64,000 nucleotides of DNA from DATLGB01 sp963724135 (GCA_963724135.1 CAVRTA010000006.1:372001-436000), one strand, 5' to 3'; numbered from the stretch's first letter, positions 50,236 to 58,823 are shown. The notes: a model not told the origin generated them from the letters alone. Program-made: numbers and translations.

Positions 50236-50565
50236 ATGGCCGAAGCCGAGCAGCCGCGCCGCCTTGCCCCCGACCACAAGGTCACAGTCGAGGACGTCCG
50301 CCAGCTGATGGGCGCCTCCACGCCGCACTTCGCGCTCCAGCTGCGCAACCGGATCGCGAAGCTGATCCGCGACCTGCCTGACAACGACCCCGCCAGGCAG
50401 CTCGGCCTCAAGGAGATCGCGCGGCTCGAGCGGCTCGGCTTCAGCGGCGAGACGCGCGGCGAGCAGGGCCAGGACGGCGAGGTCGCGCTGCGCAGCGTGG
50501 TCGAGGACGCGACGATCCGCAGGATCCCGGGCGCGCGCTCGCCGCTCGGCGGCCACACCGAGTAG
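50236..50565 (+). CDS. small hypothetical protein
   Basis: Unrecognised. 109 residues, 11 bases after the CWB2 lipoprotein gene and probably co-transcribed. It is mostly helical and soluble: HKVTVEDVRQLMGASTPHFA, LQLRNRIAKLIRDLPDNDPA, QLGLKEIARLERLGFSGETR. The pattern of short amphipathic helices suggests a protein- or nucleic-acid-binding adaptor; there is no signal peptide. Confidence 0.65.
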   Translation: MAEAEQPRRLAPDHKVTVEDVRQLMGASTPHFALQLRNRIAKLIRDLPDNDPARQLGLKEIARLERLGFSGETRGEQGQDGEVALRSVVEDATIRRIPGARSPLGGHTE

Positions 50566-50578
50566 GGCCGGAACGGCC

Positions 50579-51328
50579 TCAGAGGCCCCGGGGGTGGCGG
50601 ATCGTGTAGCTGCGCGGGCTGCGCCGCCGCGACCGCCAGCGCGGCCCCGACTGGCCCGGGCCGGACGTGTCGAAGCGCAGGCCGGCGATCACCGCGTAGG
50701 CGTGGCCCGAGTTGGCGTAGACGGTGATCCACTCGCCACGTCCGGATCGGCCGTAGCTCTCAAAGCCGCTCGAGGCGCGGGGGCGCCGGAGGCGCCCAGC
50801 GCCGTGCAGCACATACGACACGCTGCCCGAACAGTCGTAGCCGGTGTCCTCGAAGCGGCCGTGCCCCCCGCCGTAGCGGTAGGGCTTGTCGGTGATGCGG
50901 TTCGCCGCAGCGATGGCGTCCTTGACGGGCTGCGGCGCCGATGCCGGCGCGAGAGCAGTGCGCCCGTCGGGCCCGATCACCGCCCTCGTCTTATCGGTCT
51001 CGGCCGGCGGGACGGAGCGCCCGCGGCCTGCCCTCGTCGCAATCCCGCGCGCCTGGGGCCGTGACACGCGCCCGTCGACCGTGATGTGCCGGCTGCGCTC
51101 GTAGGCGCGCACCGACCGGCGCGTGCGCGGTCCGAAGGCGCCGTCGGCGGCCGTGCGGAAGCCAAGGCGGCTCAAATCGACCTGGAGGCTGCGAACGCGC
51201 TCGCCAGAGCTGTTGATCCGAAGGGGCCAGGCGCCCGCGCGGGCGCTCGCGGGCTCAGGTTCGACGGTGGCTGGGAGCGCCACCAGTGCGGCGGCGCATG
51301 CCGCGGACAGGGTCTTGCGGTTCGGCAC
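50579..51328 (-). CDS. secreted peptidoglycan-binding NlpC/P60-like hydrolase
   Basis: A 249-residue exported protein with a signal peptide (LSAACAAALVALPATV), a PG_binding_1 domain (SGERVRSLQVDLSRLGFRTA, DGAFGPRTRRSVRAYERSRH) and a C-terminal NlpC/P60-like domain: KPYRYGGGHGRFEDTGYDCS (Cys nucleophile), SGHAYAVIAGLRFDTSGPG (His). Clearly paralogous to 48174-48767 in the last 110 residues. GTG 51328 follows GGAAAG by 8 bases. Its leader holds a second c-di-AMP riboswitch. Confidence 0.88.
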   Translation of the reverse strand: MPNRKTLSAACAAALVALPATVEPEPASARAGAWPLRINSSGERVRSLQVDLSRLGFRTAADGAFGPRTRRSVRAYERSRHITVDGRVSRPQARGIATRAGRGRSVPPAETDKTRAVIGPDGRTALAPASAPQPVKDAIAAANRITDKPYRYGGGHGRFEDTGYDCSGSVSYVLHGAGRLRRPRASSGFESYGRSGRGEWITVYANSGHAYAVIAGLRFDTSGPGQSGPRWRSRRRSPRSYTIRHPRGL

Positions 51329-51348
51329 GATGCTCGCTTTCCACTCTG

Positions 51349-51485
51349 CTTCCGGGGTGAGCTGACGGGCTCACGCGTGGAGAGTGCGTGGCACCGGATA
51401 CACCGGCACTTCGCCCCGTGCGCCGCAGTACGACGCGAGTGGGTCCCCCGGCCCCCGCGGCCCTGAGCCGCGGCGGTTCAGCCTT
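51349..51485 (-). promoter_or_regulatory. c-di-AMP riboswitch (ydaO-yuaA type)
   Basis: Minus-strand leader with GGCTGAACCGCCGCGGCTCA, then GCCGGGGGACCCACTCG, ACGGGGCGAAGTGCC, and the core GAGCCCGTCAGCTCACCCCG, ending about 20 bases before GTG 51328. Same conserved blocks and order as the riboswitch at 48788-48912, with different variable stems. Confidence 0.88.
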
Positions 51486-51588
51486 GTTCGTACGGGACAC
51501 AGCAACCCGCAGCGGCGTCCGAAGTCGCGGCGTGTCACCCGGCGGACCCGGGGCGCAACCGGGCAACCCGGCGACGGGTTGCTGGGTC

Positions 51589-52980
51589 ATGTCCCTCAGA
51601 CTCCTGATCCTCCTCGCGACGTCCGCCTGGGTCGCCGCCGGCGCTGCCGCGGCGCATGCGAGTCCGGCGCAGCGGACGATCTTCCAAGCGCCGCGCGAGC
51701 TGCGCAGCGACGACGCGGCGCTGCGCGCTCGCACGCTCGAAGAGATCCGCGCGCTCGGTGCCGACACGCTGCGCCTCAACCTCTTCTGGCGGGACGTGGC
51801 GCCGGCCGCCCAAGCGCGCTCGGCGCCGGCCTTCGACCAGCGCGACCCGGGCGCTTATGACTGGACGCGGTACGACCGCGTCGTGCAGGCGGCCCGCGCG
51901 AGCGGCCTGCGACTTCTCGTCACGATCACCGGGCCGGTGCCGCGCTGGGCCACCCGCAGCCGCCGTGACAACGTCACGCGGCCGCGACCTGCGGCCTTCG
52001 AGCGATTCGTGACCGCCGTCGGCCGGCGCTACGGCGGGTCAGTGAGCCTGTGGTCGGTGTGGAACGAACCCAACCATCCGATGTTCCTCGGCCCGCAGCA
52101 CACCGGCCACGGCGCCCACCGTCGCGTCGCCTCGCCCGCCGTCTACCGCGGCCTGTACCGCGCGGCCCGGCGCGGGCTGCGGGCGTCCGGGAACGGCCGG
52201 GACCGGGTGCTGATCGGCGAAACCGCGCCGCGCGGCACTCCCAACGTCGTGCGTCCGCTGACGTTCCTGCGCGGCACGCTGCGGCTGGACCGCGACTACC
52301 AGCGGCGGCGCGGTGCCGCCGGACTGGACGTCGACGGGTGGGCGCATCACCCCTACACGACGCCCGCCGGGCCGTACTACCACCCGCCCAGCCCCGGCGA
52401 CGTGACGATCGGGACGCTGGGGCGATTGCGCCGCGCACTCGACCGCGCAGCCCGCGCCGGGACCATCCGGCGCGGTGTCGGGATCTGGATCACCGAGTTC
52501 GGCATCCAGTCGCGGCCGGACCCGTACGCCGGCGTGAGCCTCCGCCGCCAGGCCGAGTACGCGTCGATCTCCGCGCGCATCGCTCACCGCAGCACGCGGG
52601 TGCGCGCCTTCGCGCAGTACCTGATGCGTGATGATCTGCCCAGAGCGGGCGCCTCGAGCAGCGAGCGCTTCGGCGGCTTCGAGTCGGGGCTGCGCCGGTC
52701 GGGCGGGCGGCGCAAGCCGTCCTACGGCGCCTTCCGGCTGCCGCTGACCGCGACACGCGCGCGCCGCCGGGTGCGGCTGTGGGGGCTCGTGCGACCGGCG
52801 GACGGCCCGGCGCGGGTGCGCGTCGAGTGGCGCGGCCGGGGTGCGTGGCACCGGCTGGCGACCCCGCGCGCGAACCGCCACGGCGCCTGGCGGGCCAGGG
52901 CACGGTTCCGGCGCGGACGGGTCTACCGGGTCCGCTGGCGCGGATACGCGGGTCCGCCGACCCGTGTCCACCGGCGCTGA
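51589..52980 (+). CDS. secreted glycoside hydrolase, clan GH-A (GH5/GH39-like)
   Basis: An exported TIM-barrel glycosidase of 463 residues. Signal SLRLLILLATSAWVAAGAAA; barrel strands ALGADTLRLNLFWRDVAP and GLRLLVTITGPVPRWA; the acid/base in SLWSVWNEPNHPMF (Asn-Glu) and the nucleophile in IWITEFGIQSRPD. The last 90 residues are very Arg-rich and predicted beta, perhaps a wall- or polysaccharide-binding extension like that of the M14 protein. Substrate unknown. The start lies 104 bases after the riboswitch 5' end on the opposite strand. Confidence 0.82.
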   Translation: MSLRLLILLATSAWVAAGAAAAHASPAQRTIFQAPRELRSDDAALRARTLEEIRALGADTLRLNLFWRDVAPAAQARSAPAFDQRDPGAYDWTRYDRVVQAARASGLRLLVTITGPVPRWATRSRRDNVTRPRPAAFERFVTAVGRRYGGSVSLWSVWNEPNHPMFLGPQHTGHGAHRRVASPAVYRGLYRAARRGLRASGNGRDRVLIGETAPRGTPNVVRPLTFLRGTLRLDRDYQRRRGAAGLDVDGWAHHPYTTPAGPYYHPPSPGDVTIGTLGRLRRALDRAARAGTIRRGVGIWITEFGIQSRPDPYAGVSLRRQAEYASISARIAHRSTRVRAFAQYLMRDDLPRAGASSSERFGGFESGLRRSGGRRKPSYGAFRLPLTATRARRRVRLWGLVRPADGPARVRVEWRGRGAWHRLATPRANRHGAWRARARFRRGRVYRVRWRGYAGPPTRVHRR

Positions 52981-53077
52981 AACCCTCGCCTGTCTCCTGG
53001 GTGACACGACGGCATTCGAGCGAACACATGCGCATCCCGGACCGCATCGGACCGCCCGACCAGTAGTTCACGGTCGT

Positions 53078-53866
53078 ATGCGTACAAAGGCAGCAACTCT
53101 CCTCGCGAGCGCCCTGATCGTCCTCGCCGCCGCGGCCGTCGCGACCGCGGCCACGATCGTCGGGACCCAGGGCAACGACACCCTCACGGGCACCCAGGAG
53201 ACCGACACGATCAACGGCCTGGGCGGAAACGACACCATCGACGGCCTCGGTGGCGTCGACACGCTGACCGGTGGACTCGGCAACGACACGATCCGCGGTG
53301 AGGGCACCTGCCCGCAGGACCCCTCGTCGCCGTACTACTACTGCGTCGCGCAGGCTGCGGGCGGCGACACCATCCGCGGCAACTCCGGCGGCGACCGGCT
53401 GAGCGGCAACGGCGGCGACGACAACGTCGGCGGCGGCTCGGGCAACGACAAGATCCACGGCGGGCCGGGCAACGACACGCTCGGCGGCGCCTCGGGCAAC
53501 GACAAGATCATCGGCGACACCCGCGCCGACAACATCAACGGCAGCTCCGGCAACGACATCCTGTCCGGTGAGTCCGCCAGCGACGACATCGACGGCGGAA
53601 TCGGCTCCGACCGCATCTACGGCGGCACGGGCCACGACAAGATCCGCGGCCGCGCCGGCAACGACCGCATCGTGGCCGGCCCCGGCAACGACAAGCTGTT
53701 CTCCGGTCTGGGCCGCGACCGCATCTTCGGGGGCCCCGGGGACGATGCCATCCACTCCCGCGACAGCAAGCGCGACATCGTCAACTGCGGCTCGGGCGTC
53801 GACCGCGCCTTCGCCGACCGGCAGGACAGGGTCCGCAAGAACTGCGAGCGCATCCGCCGCCGCTAG
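53078..53866 (+). CDS. secreted RTX-like calcium-binding repeat protein
   Basis: 262 residues. Signal RTKAATLLASALIVLAAAAV, then about 18 copies of the G-G-x-G-x-D-x nonapeptide (GNDTLTGTQETDTINGLGGN, GSGNDKIHGGPGNDTLGGAS) that form a calcium-loaded parallel beta-roll. A 30-residue insert with two cysteines (GTCPQDPSSPYYYCVAQ) interrupts the repeats after the fourth copy. The C-terminus DIVNCGSGVDRAFADRQD adds Cys residues and a basic end. Likely extracellular, stabilised by calcium; enzymatic activity is not evident. Short upstream gap with GGTCGT only. Confidence 0.88.
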   Translation: MRTKAATLLASALIVLAAAAVATAATIVGTQGNDTLTGTQETDTINGLGGNDTIDGLGGVDTLTGGLGNDTIRGEGTCPQDPSSPYYYCVAQAAGGDTIRGNSGGDRLSGNGGDDNVGGGSGNDKIHGGPGNDTLGGASGNDKIIGDTRADNINGSSGNDILSGESASDDIDGGIGSDRIYGGTGHDKIRGRAGNDRIVAGPGNDKLFSGLGRDRIFGGPGDDAIHSRDSKRDIVNCGSGVDRAFADRQDRVRKNCERIRRR

Positions 53867-53897
53867 CCCGCCGGGACCGGAGGTAGCGTTCGGTCCC

Positions 53898-54929
53898 GTG
53901 CGCGCTGGCCTGTTCGTCGCCTATTGGCCGTGGTTCGAGTTCCAGGAGCAGGTCGAGCTCGCGGTCGCAGCTGACCGGGGCGGGCTGGACAGCGTCTGGG
54001 TCGCCGAGGCATGGGGGCAGGACGCCGTCTCGCTGTGCGGCTACCTGGCGGCGAAAACCGAGCGGATCGCGCTCGGAACGGCGCTGATGCAGATCCCGGC
54101 GCGCCCGCCGGCCGCGACGGCGATGGCCGCGGCGACCCTGGACGTGATGAGCGGCGGCCGCTTCCGGCTCGGCCTCGGGGTGTCCGGCCCCCAGGTCTCG
54201 GAGGGCTGGTACGGGACGCCGTTCGCGCGGCCGGTGTCGCGGACGCGCGAGTACGTGGAGATCGTGCGCATGGCGCTCGCCGGCGAGAAGGTCGAGTACC
54301 ACGGGCGCGAGTACACGCTGCCGCGGGCGGGCGGGACGGGTCTCGGCAAGGCCCTGCGGTTGCTCGCGACGCCCGTGCAGGAGCGGATCCCGATCTACCT
54401 CGGGGCGATCGGGCCGAAGGCGGTCGCGCAGGTGGGCGAGATCGCCGACGGCTGGCTGCCGTTCCTGGTCGATCCGGAGGACCCGGACACGCTGTTCGCG
54501 CCGCTGCGCGAAGGGCTGCAACGGGCGGGCCGCAGCGTCTCCGACCTCGACGTCGCCGCGGCGGTGCCGGTCGGGCTCGCCGACGACCTCGACGAGGCGC
54601 GCGCCGCCGTCAAGCCGATCCTCGCCTTCTACCTCGGCGCCATGGGCGCGAAGGAGAAGAACTTCTACGTGGAGCTGGCCGAGCGCGCCGGCCACGGCGA
54701 GGCGGCGCACGCCGTGCAGGAGCGCTGGCTCGCGCGCGACCACGCGGGCGCGGTCGCCGCGGTGCCCGACGAGCTCGTCGACCAGATGTGCGTCGCCACG
54801 ACGCCGGCGGGCCTCGATGACCGCCTCGCCGCCTACGAGCGCGCCGGGGTCGACACCCTTGTCTGCGTCCCCTGCGGCCCCGACCGCCCGCGCATCGTCG
54901 AGACCCTCGCCGCCGCCACCGTCGCATGA
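53898..54929 (+). CDS. LLM-class F420-dependent oxidoreductase
   Basis: A luciferase-like TIM-barrel enzyme of 343 residues using F420 or flavin. GLFVAYWPWFEFQEQVELAV, GLDSVWVAEAWGQDAVSLCG, RIALGTALMQIPARPPAATA (the conserved phosphate loop), LDVMSGGRFRLGLGVSGPQV, and PIYLGAIGPKAVAQVGEIAD with DGWLPFLV are classic. Substrate not predictable. GTG 53898. The stop overlaps xseA by ATGA, so it is read with the exonuclease genes. Confidence 0.9.
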   Translation: MRAGLFVAYWPWFEFQEQVELAVAADRGGLDSVWVAEAWGQDAVSLCGYLAAKTERIALGTALMQIPARPPAATAMAAATLDVMSGGRFRLGLGVSGPQVSEGWYGTPFARPVSRTREYVEIVRMALAGEKVEYHGREYTLPRAGGTGLGKALRLLATPVQERIPIYLGAIGPKAVAQVGEIADGWLPFLVDPEDPDTLFAPLREGLQRAGRSVSDLDVAAAVPVGLADDLDEARAAVKPILAFYLGAMGAKEKNFYVELAERAGHGEAAHAVQERWLARDHAGAVAAVPDELVDQMCVATTPAGLDDRLAAYERAGVDTLVCVPCGPDRPRIVETLAAATVA

Positions 54930-56209
54930 CGCGGCCGTCCGGCATCGACGGCATCGCCCTGAAGGGCCCGTTCGCGGTCGGTCAATACGCGGCCGCGCTG
55001 CAGTCGCGCCTGCGCGCGTTCGAGCGCGTGCAGGTGTTCGGCGAGGTGGTCGGCTTCAAGCTCGGTCGCGCCCGCGTCTACTGGGAGCTGCGCGACGCCG
55101 CCGGCGCCCTGCCCTGCTCGATGTGGGCCGACGACTGGCGCGCGACCGGCCTCGAGCCGCTTGCCGACGGAGCTCAGGTCGTGCTCGCCGGCGGCTGCGA
55201 CTTCTACCCCGGCTCGCGCACCTCGTCGCCCGGCTTCACCTTCGCCGCCGGCGCCGTGCGCATCGCCGGCGAGGGCGACCTGCTGGCCCAGCTGGCCCAG
55301 TTGCGGCGCAAGCTCGAGGCCGAGGGGTTGTTCGAGCCGCAGAAGCGCCTGGACCGCCCGAAGCTGCCCCGCTGCATCGGCGTCGTCACCGGCGAGCACG
55401 GCAAGGCCCGCGACGACGTCCTCGCCGGCCTGCGCCGCCGCGGCTGGCGCGGACGCATCGTGTGGGCGTTCGCGCCGGTCCAGGACCGCCACGCGGCCGG
55501 TGCCGTCACGCGGGCGCTGCAGGACCTGGCCGCGCAGCCCGAGATCGAGACGATCGTCGTCGCCCGCGGCGGCGGCTCGCTCGCCGACCTGTTCGCCTTC
55601 TGCGACGAGACGCTGTGCCGCACCGTCTCGCTGCTGCGTGTACCCGTCGTGGCGGCCGTGGGGCACGACACCGACCGCACGCTGATCGACGACGTGGCCG
55701 CTGTCGCATGCTCGACACCCACGCATGCGGCGGAGGCCGCGGTGCCCGTGCACTGCGGCGAGGCGCGCGAGCGCCTGCACACGATCGCCGCACGGCTGGA
55801 GGCGCAGGGACGGCGCGCCGTCCTGCAGCGCGCCCGTCATCTCGCCCAGCTCTCCAGGGCGCCGTCCGCCCACGTCGAGCGCCACCGGACCCGGCTGCAC
55901 CAGCAGCTGCGCGAGATCCGCGCGGCGGCGATCCGCGGCGTCGAGACGCGTCGGCGGGACACCGGCACGAACGCGACGGTGCTGCGGCGCAAGGCCGGGG
56001 CGACCGCCGCAGCCGTCGAGCGCGGCGCCGGCCTCGAGCGCCTCGCCCTGGCGCTCGCCGCGCACGATCCGCAGCGCACGCTCGAGCGCGGCTACGCGCT
56101 CGTCGAGACCCAGGCCGGTGAACCCGTCACATCCGCCGACGCGGCACGTAGCCTTGACCGCCTGACGCTGCGCCTGCACGACGGCAGCCTCGGCGTCCGC
56201 CCGCAATGA
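54926..56209 (+). CDS. xseA: exodeoxyribonuclease VII large subunit
   Basis: Catalytic subunit of the single-strand-specific nuclease ExoVII. The N-terminal OB fold reads VFGEVVGFKLGRARVYWELR; the catalytic domain has IGVVTGEHGKARDDVLAGLR, TIVVARGGGSLADLFAFCDE (signature RGGGS) and VAAVGHDTDRTLIDDVAAVA with CSTPTHAAEAAVP. A coiled-coil stretch rich in Arg follows, then AHDPQRTLERGYALVE. 427 residues, normal length. ATG 54926 is in an ATGA overlap and its stop overlaps xseB the same way. Confidence 0.95.
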   Translation: MTRPSGIDGIALKGPFAVGQYAAALQSRLRAFERVQVFGEVVGFKLGRARVYWELRDAAGALPCSMWADDWRATGLEPLADGAQVVLAGGCDFYPGSRTSSPGFTFAAGAVRIAGEGDLLAQLAQLRRKLEAEGLFEPQKRLDRPKLPRCIGVVTGEHGKARDDVLAGLRRRGWRGRIVWAFAPVQDRHAAGAVTRALQDLAAQPEIETIVVARGGGSLADLFAFCDETLCRTVSLLRVPVVAAVGHDTDRTLIDDVAAVACSTPTHAAEAAVPVHCGEARERLHTIAARLEAQGRRAVLQRARHLAQLSRAPSAHVERHRTRLHQQLREIRAAAIRGVETRRRDTGTNATVLRRKAGATAAAVERGAGLERLALALAAHDPQRTLERGYALVETQAGEPVTSADAARSLDRLTLRLHDGSLGVRPQ

Positions 56210-56433
56210 CCGAAGTCACCGCCACCGCCCAGACCTACGAGACCGCCACGGCGCGCATCGAGGCGATCATCCGCCGCCTCGACTCCGGCGACGCGGGCCT
56301 GCGCGAGACACTCGAGCTGTGCCAGGAGGGCCGTGCGCTGGTCGAGTTCTGCGCGACCGAGCTCGAGGCCGTCGGCGCAGGGCTCGAGGAGCTTCGCCTC
56401 GACGAGCTCGTCGCCCGGCTGGAAAAGGGTTAG
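56206..56433 (+). CDS. xseB: exodeoxyribonuclease VII small subunit
   Basis: 75 residues forming the helical XseB hairpin: TYETATARIEAIIRRLDSGD, LRETLELCQEGRALVEFCAT, and ELEAVGAGLEELRLDELVA. It wraps the coiled coils of XseA to assemble the enzyme. ATGA overlap with xseA. Its stop overlaps the 3' end of the convergent gene at 56430 by 4 bases. Confidence 0.94.
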   Translation: MTEVTATAQTYETATARIEAIIRRLDSGDAGLRETLELCQEGRALVEFCATELEAVGAGLEELRLDELVARLEKG

Positions 56434-57125
56434 TCGGAGTCCTCTGACTCCTGCTGCTGCAGGAGCTTGGCGACCTCGTCGAGGCCGCGGATCTTCGTGC
56501 CGCTGAAGGAGCCGAAGGTGCCGCCCTGCTGGCCGGACTCCTCGCGCGCCCTGCGACGGCGCTCGTCGCGCGTGCGGTCGTCCTCGGCCTTCTGCCGGCG
56601 GCGGGCGTCGCGCGCCTCGCGGTCGAGCAGATCGCGCTTGGGCAGGATCACCTCGGCGGCCACCTCGACGTCGAGCGAGGCGATCACCTCCGCCGCGAGC
56701 GCCTGGCCGAGCGCTTCCGAAACGGGGTCGTCGGTCTCCGGCTTGCGCCGCCCGCGCCGCGCGGTGTGCACCGCGCGCGCCAGCGACTTCCCCGCGAACG
56801 CGGACACGGGGCGCCGCGCGCCCTTGCGGTACTCGCGCACGCCGACGACCGTCTCGTCGCGGACGTCCTCGGGGAGGACGCGGAAGAGCTCCTTGAGATC
56901 GTCGGGCGACGCCACCTCCGCGATGGCAGCGGCAGCCGAGCGCAGCTCCGGCCACGGCAGCGGCTCGCGCGGGCGGGGCGGGCGCTTGGCGCGCGGCTTC
57001 GGTGGCGCCGGCGGGGGCGGCGGGGGGATCGGCTCGAAGCCGATGATCTTGGGGCCCGGACCGTCGGGATCGATGTCTGGAGGCAGCCCAGGGACCTCTG
57101 TGGCCGTCGCCCGCTCGTCGCTCAC
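56430..57125 (-). CDS. hypothetical protein with charged C-terminus
   Basis: Unrecognised. 231 residues: a Pro-rich N-terminus (FEPIPPPPPPAPPKPRAKRP), a central helical domain (ELRSAAAAIAEVASPDDLKE, LFRVLPEDVRDETVVGVREY), a strand-helix part (EALGQALAAEVIASLDVEV), and a highly charged helix REARDARRRQKAEDDRTRDE before GGTFGSFSGTKIRGLDEVAK. GTG 57125 (VSDERATATE) is the likely start. It may be a nucleic-acid- or ribosome-associated protein; the sequence does not show which. Confidence 0.6.
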   Translation of the reverse strand: MSDERATATEVPGLPPDIDPDGPGPKIIGFEPIPPPPPPAPPKPRAKRPPRPREPLPWPELRSAAAAIAEVASPDDLKELFRVLPEDVRDETVVGVREYRKGARRPVSAFAGKSLARAVHTARRGRRKPETDDPVSEALGQALAAEVIASLDVEVAAEVILPKRDLLDREARDARRRQKAEDDRTRDERRRRAREESGQQGGTFGSFSGTKIRGLDEVAKLLQQQESEDSD

Positions 57126-57183
57126 CCCCACATTGTCGCAGCCTCGGGCTTGGACCGACTCAAACGTGGTTAGGTGCGACGAG

Positions 57184-57903
57184 ATGCTGCTGCACGACGA
57201 TGGCGACGGGATCGTCTGCATCGGTCAGGCGGCCCACTCCTGGGTGTCGGGCCGGCTCGCCCGCCGCTGGGGAAACGACGACGTCCCGCCGCCCGAGCCG
57301 CTGGCCGAGCTCTGCCTGAGCGCCGAGCAGCACGACATCGGCATGGCCGACTGGGACCGGCTGCCCGAGCTCGACCCCGGCACCGGCTACCCGATGTCCT
57401 TCCTCGAGCTCCCGCCCGCTACGCACCTCGAGCTGTGGACCGACGCGCCGGAGAAGATCCTCTCCCAGTCCCCGTACGCCGCGCTGCTGGTTTCGATGCA
57501 CGGCCACGCGCTCTTCAGCGAGCGGTCGCCGAGCGCGGAGATCGAGCGCTACCTGCGCGACCAGGAGCAGCTCCAGCGCGACCTGCTCGAGCGCATCGGA
57601 GAGGACCCCGTCCGGGCCCGGCGCAACCAGCAGCTGGTGTGGGCGGTCGACCATCTCGCCCTCGTCGGCTTCTTCGCGGACTGGACGCCGGACGAGGTCG
57701 CCGTGGACGCGATCACCTACCGCTCGACGACGCTCGGCCCGCAGCACATCGGCGTCGAGCCGTGGCCGTTCTGCGAGCCCGAGATCACGCTCTCCTACCC
57801 CGGCCGGCGGCTGACCGCGAAGAGCCGGACGGCGGAGGAGCTGCACGGGCGCCTGGCCGCTGCGCCCTGGGTCGACGTGTGCGTCACCTGGTCGGGCGGA
57901 TAG
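57184..57903 (+). CDS. DUF3891-family protein
   Basis: 239 residues of a family of unknown function. Recognised from DGDGIVCIGQAAHSWVSGRL, AEQHDIGMADWDRLPELDPG (His-Asp pair), SPYAALLVSMHGHALFSE, VWAVDHLALVGFFADW and LTAKSRTAEELHGRLAAAP. The conserved His/Asp set hints at an HD-type or metal hydrolase arrangement, but no activity is known to me. ATG 57184; divergent from the charged hypothetical gene, 58 bases between. Confidence 0.78.
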   Translation: MLLHDDGDGIVCIGQAAHSWVSGRLARRWGNDDVPPPEPLAELCLSAEQHDIGMADWDRLPELDPGTGYPMSFLELPPATHLELWTDAPEKILSQSPYAALLVSMHGHALFSERSPSAEIERYLRDQEQLQRDLLERIGEDPVRARRNQQLVWAVDHLALVGFFADWTPDEVAVDAITYRSTTLGPQHIGVEPWPFCEPEITLSYPGRRLTAKSRTAEELHGRLAAAPWVDVCVTWSGG

Positions 57904-57907
57904 CGTT

Positions 57908-57925
57908 ATTGACTCGCGGGTCAAT
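57908..57925. promoter_or_regulatory. candidate operator ATTGAC-N6-GTCAAT
   Basis: Perfect 6-base inverted half-sites (57908-57913 and 57920-57925) lie 19 bases before the hydroxyacyl-CoA dehydrogenase start; TTGAC also reads as a -35. Such dyads are common targets of TetR-type repressors of fatty-acid genes. No repressor gene is in the window. Confidence 0.4.
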
Positions 57926-57944
57926 CGACGGATGGGGAAGACGA

Positions 57945-58736
57945 GTGCCTGAGAAGATCGCCGTTGTCGGAAGTGGAGCCATCGCGTGCGGGCTGGCGTC
58001 GGTCGCCGCCGCCAAACTCGGGGACGCGCTGTTGGTCGCGCGTTCGGAGGAGTCGGCCGACCGGGCGCGCACCCAGTCGTCCATGACGATCCCCAAGCTC
58101 GAGGGCGATCCGAGCGCGCTGACGATCGCCACCGACTACGACGCGATCGCCGGCTGCACCTACGTCGTCGAGGCGATCGTCGAGGACCTCGACCGCAAGG
58201 CCGAGGTGCTGGGCCATCTCAACTCCCACGCTGACGACGACGCGATCCTGGCCAGCACGACGTCGTCGCTGTCGGTGAGCCGGCTCGCCGAGGCCAGCGG
58301 TCGCCCCGACCGCTTCGCCGCCCTGCATGTCTTCAACCCCGTCCCGCGCATGGAGCTGGTCGAGGTCGCGTTCCACGACGCCGCCGGCGACGAGCTGCGC
58401 GCGCGCACCCGCGCGCTCTGCCAGGACCTGGGCAAGACCGCCGTCGAGGTCGCCGACAGCCCTGGCTTCGTGGTCAACCGGCTGCTGTTCCCCTACCTCT
58501 TCGACGCCGTGCGCGTGATGGAGGAGCAGGGCCTCTCGCCCGAGGATGTCGACACCTGCATGAAACTCGGCGCCGGCCATCCCATGGGCCCTCTGGCGCT
58601 GCTGGACTTCGTCGGGCTCGACGTCTCGATCGCGATCGGGGAGCAGGTCGGCGTCGACATCCCGCAGCGCGCCCGCGACCTCCTCGACGCCGGCAAGCTG
58701 GGCCGCAAGAGCGGCGAGGGCTTCTACACGTATTAG
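57945..58736 (+). CDS. 3-hydroxyacyl-CoA dehydrogenase
   Basis: NAD-dependent oxidation of 3-hydroxyacyl-CoA (or 3-hydroxybutyryl-CoA) in fatty-acid metabolism. Rossmann loop KIAVVGSGAIACGLASVAAA, YVVEAIVEDLDRKAEVLGHL, ILASTTSSLSVSRLAEA, the catalytic His in FAALHVFNPVPRMELVEV, DSPGFVVNRLLFPYLFDAVR, and GAGHPMGPLALLDFVGLDV. 263 residues. GTG 57945 is preceded by GGGGAAG. Ends well before a terminator hairpin. Confidence 0.93.
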   Translation: MPEKIAVVGSGAIACGLASVAAAKLGDALLVARSEESADRARTQSSMTIPKLEGDPSALTIATDYDAIAGCTYVVEAIVEDLDRKAEVLGHLNSHADDDAILASTTSSLSVSRLAEASGRPDRFAALHVFNPVPRMELVEVAFHDAAGDELRARTRALCQDLGKTAVEVADSPGFVVNRLLFPYLFDAVRVMEEQGLSPEDVDTCMKLGAGHPMGPLALLDFVGLDVSIAIGEQVGVDIPQRARDLLDAGKLGRKSGEGFYTY

Positions 58737-58823
58737 GCAGCCTTGAGCGCGCCTTGAACCTCGGCGAGCAGACTGCGGGGCAGCGACGAACCGAACCTTC
58801 ATCGCTTCCCCCTCCAAGAGAAC

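Noticed and set aside
53150..53780. Regular DNA repeats that could suggest a CRISPR or tandem array
   Set aside because: The repeats are in-frame codons of an RTX-like protein with variable third bases and no spacers.
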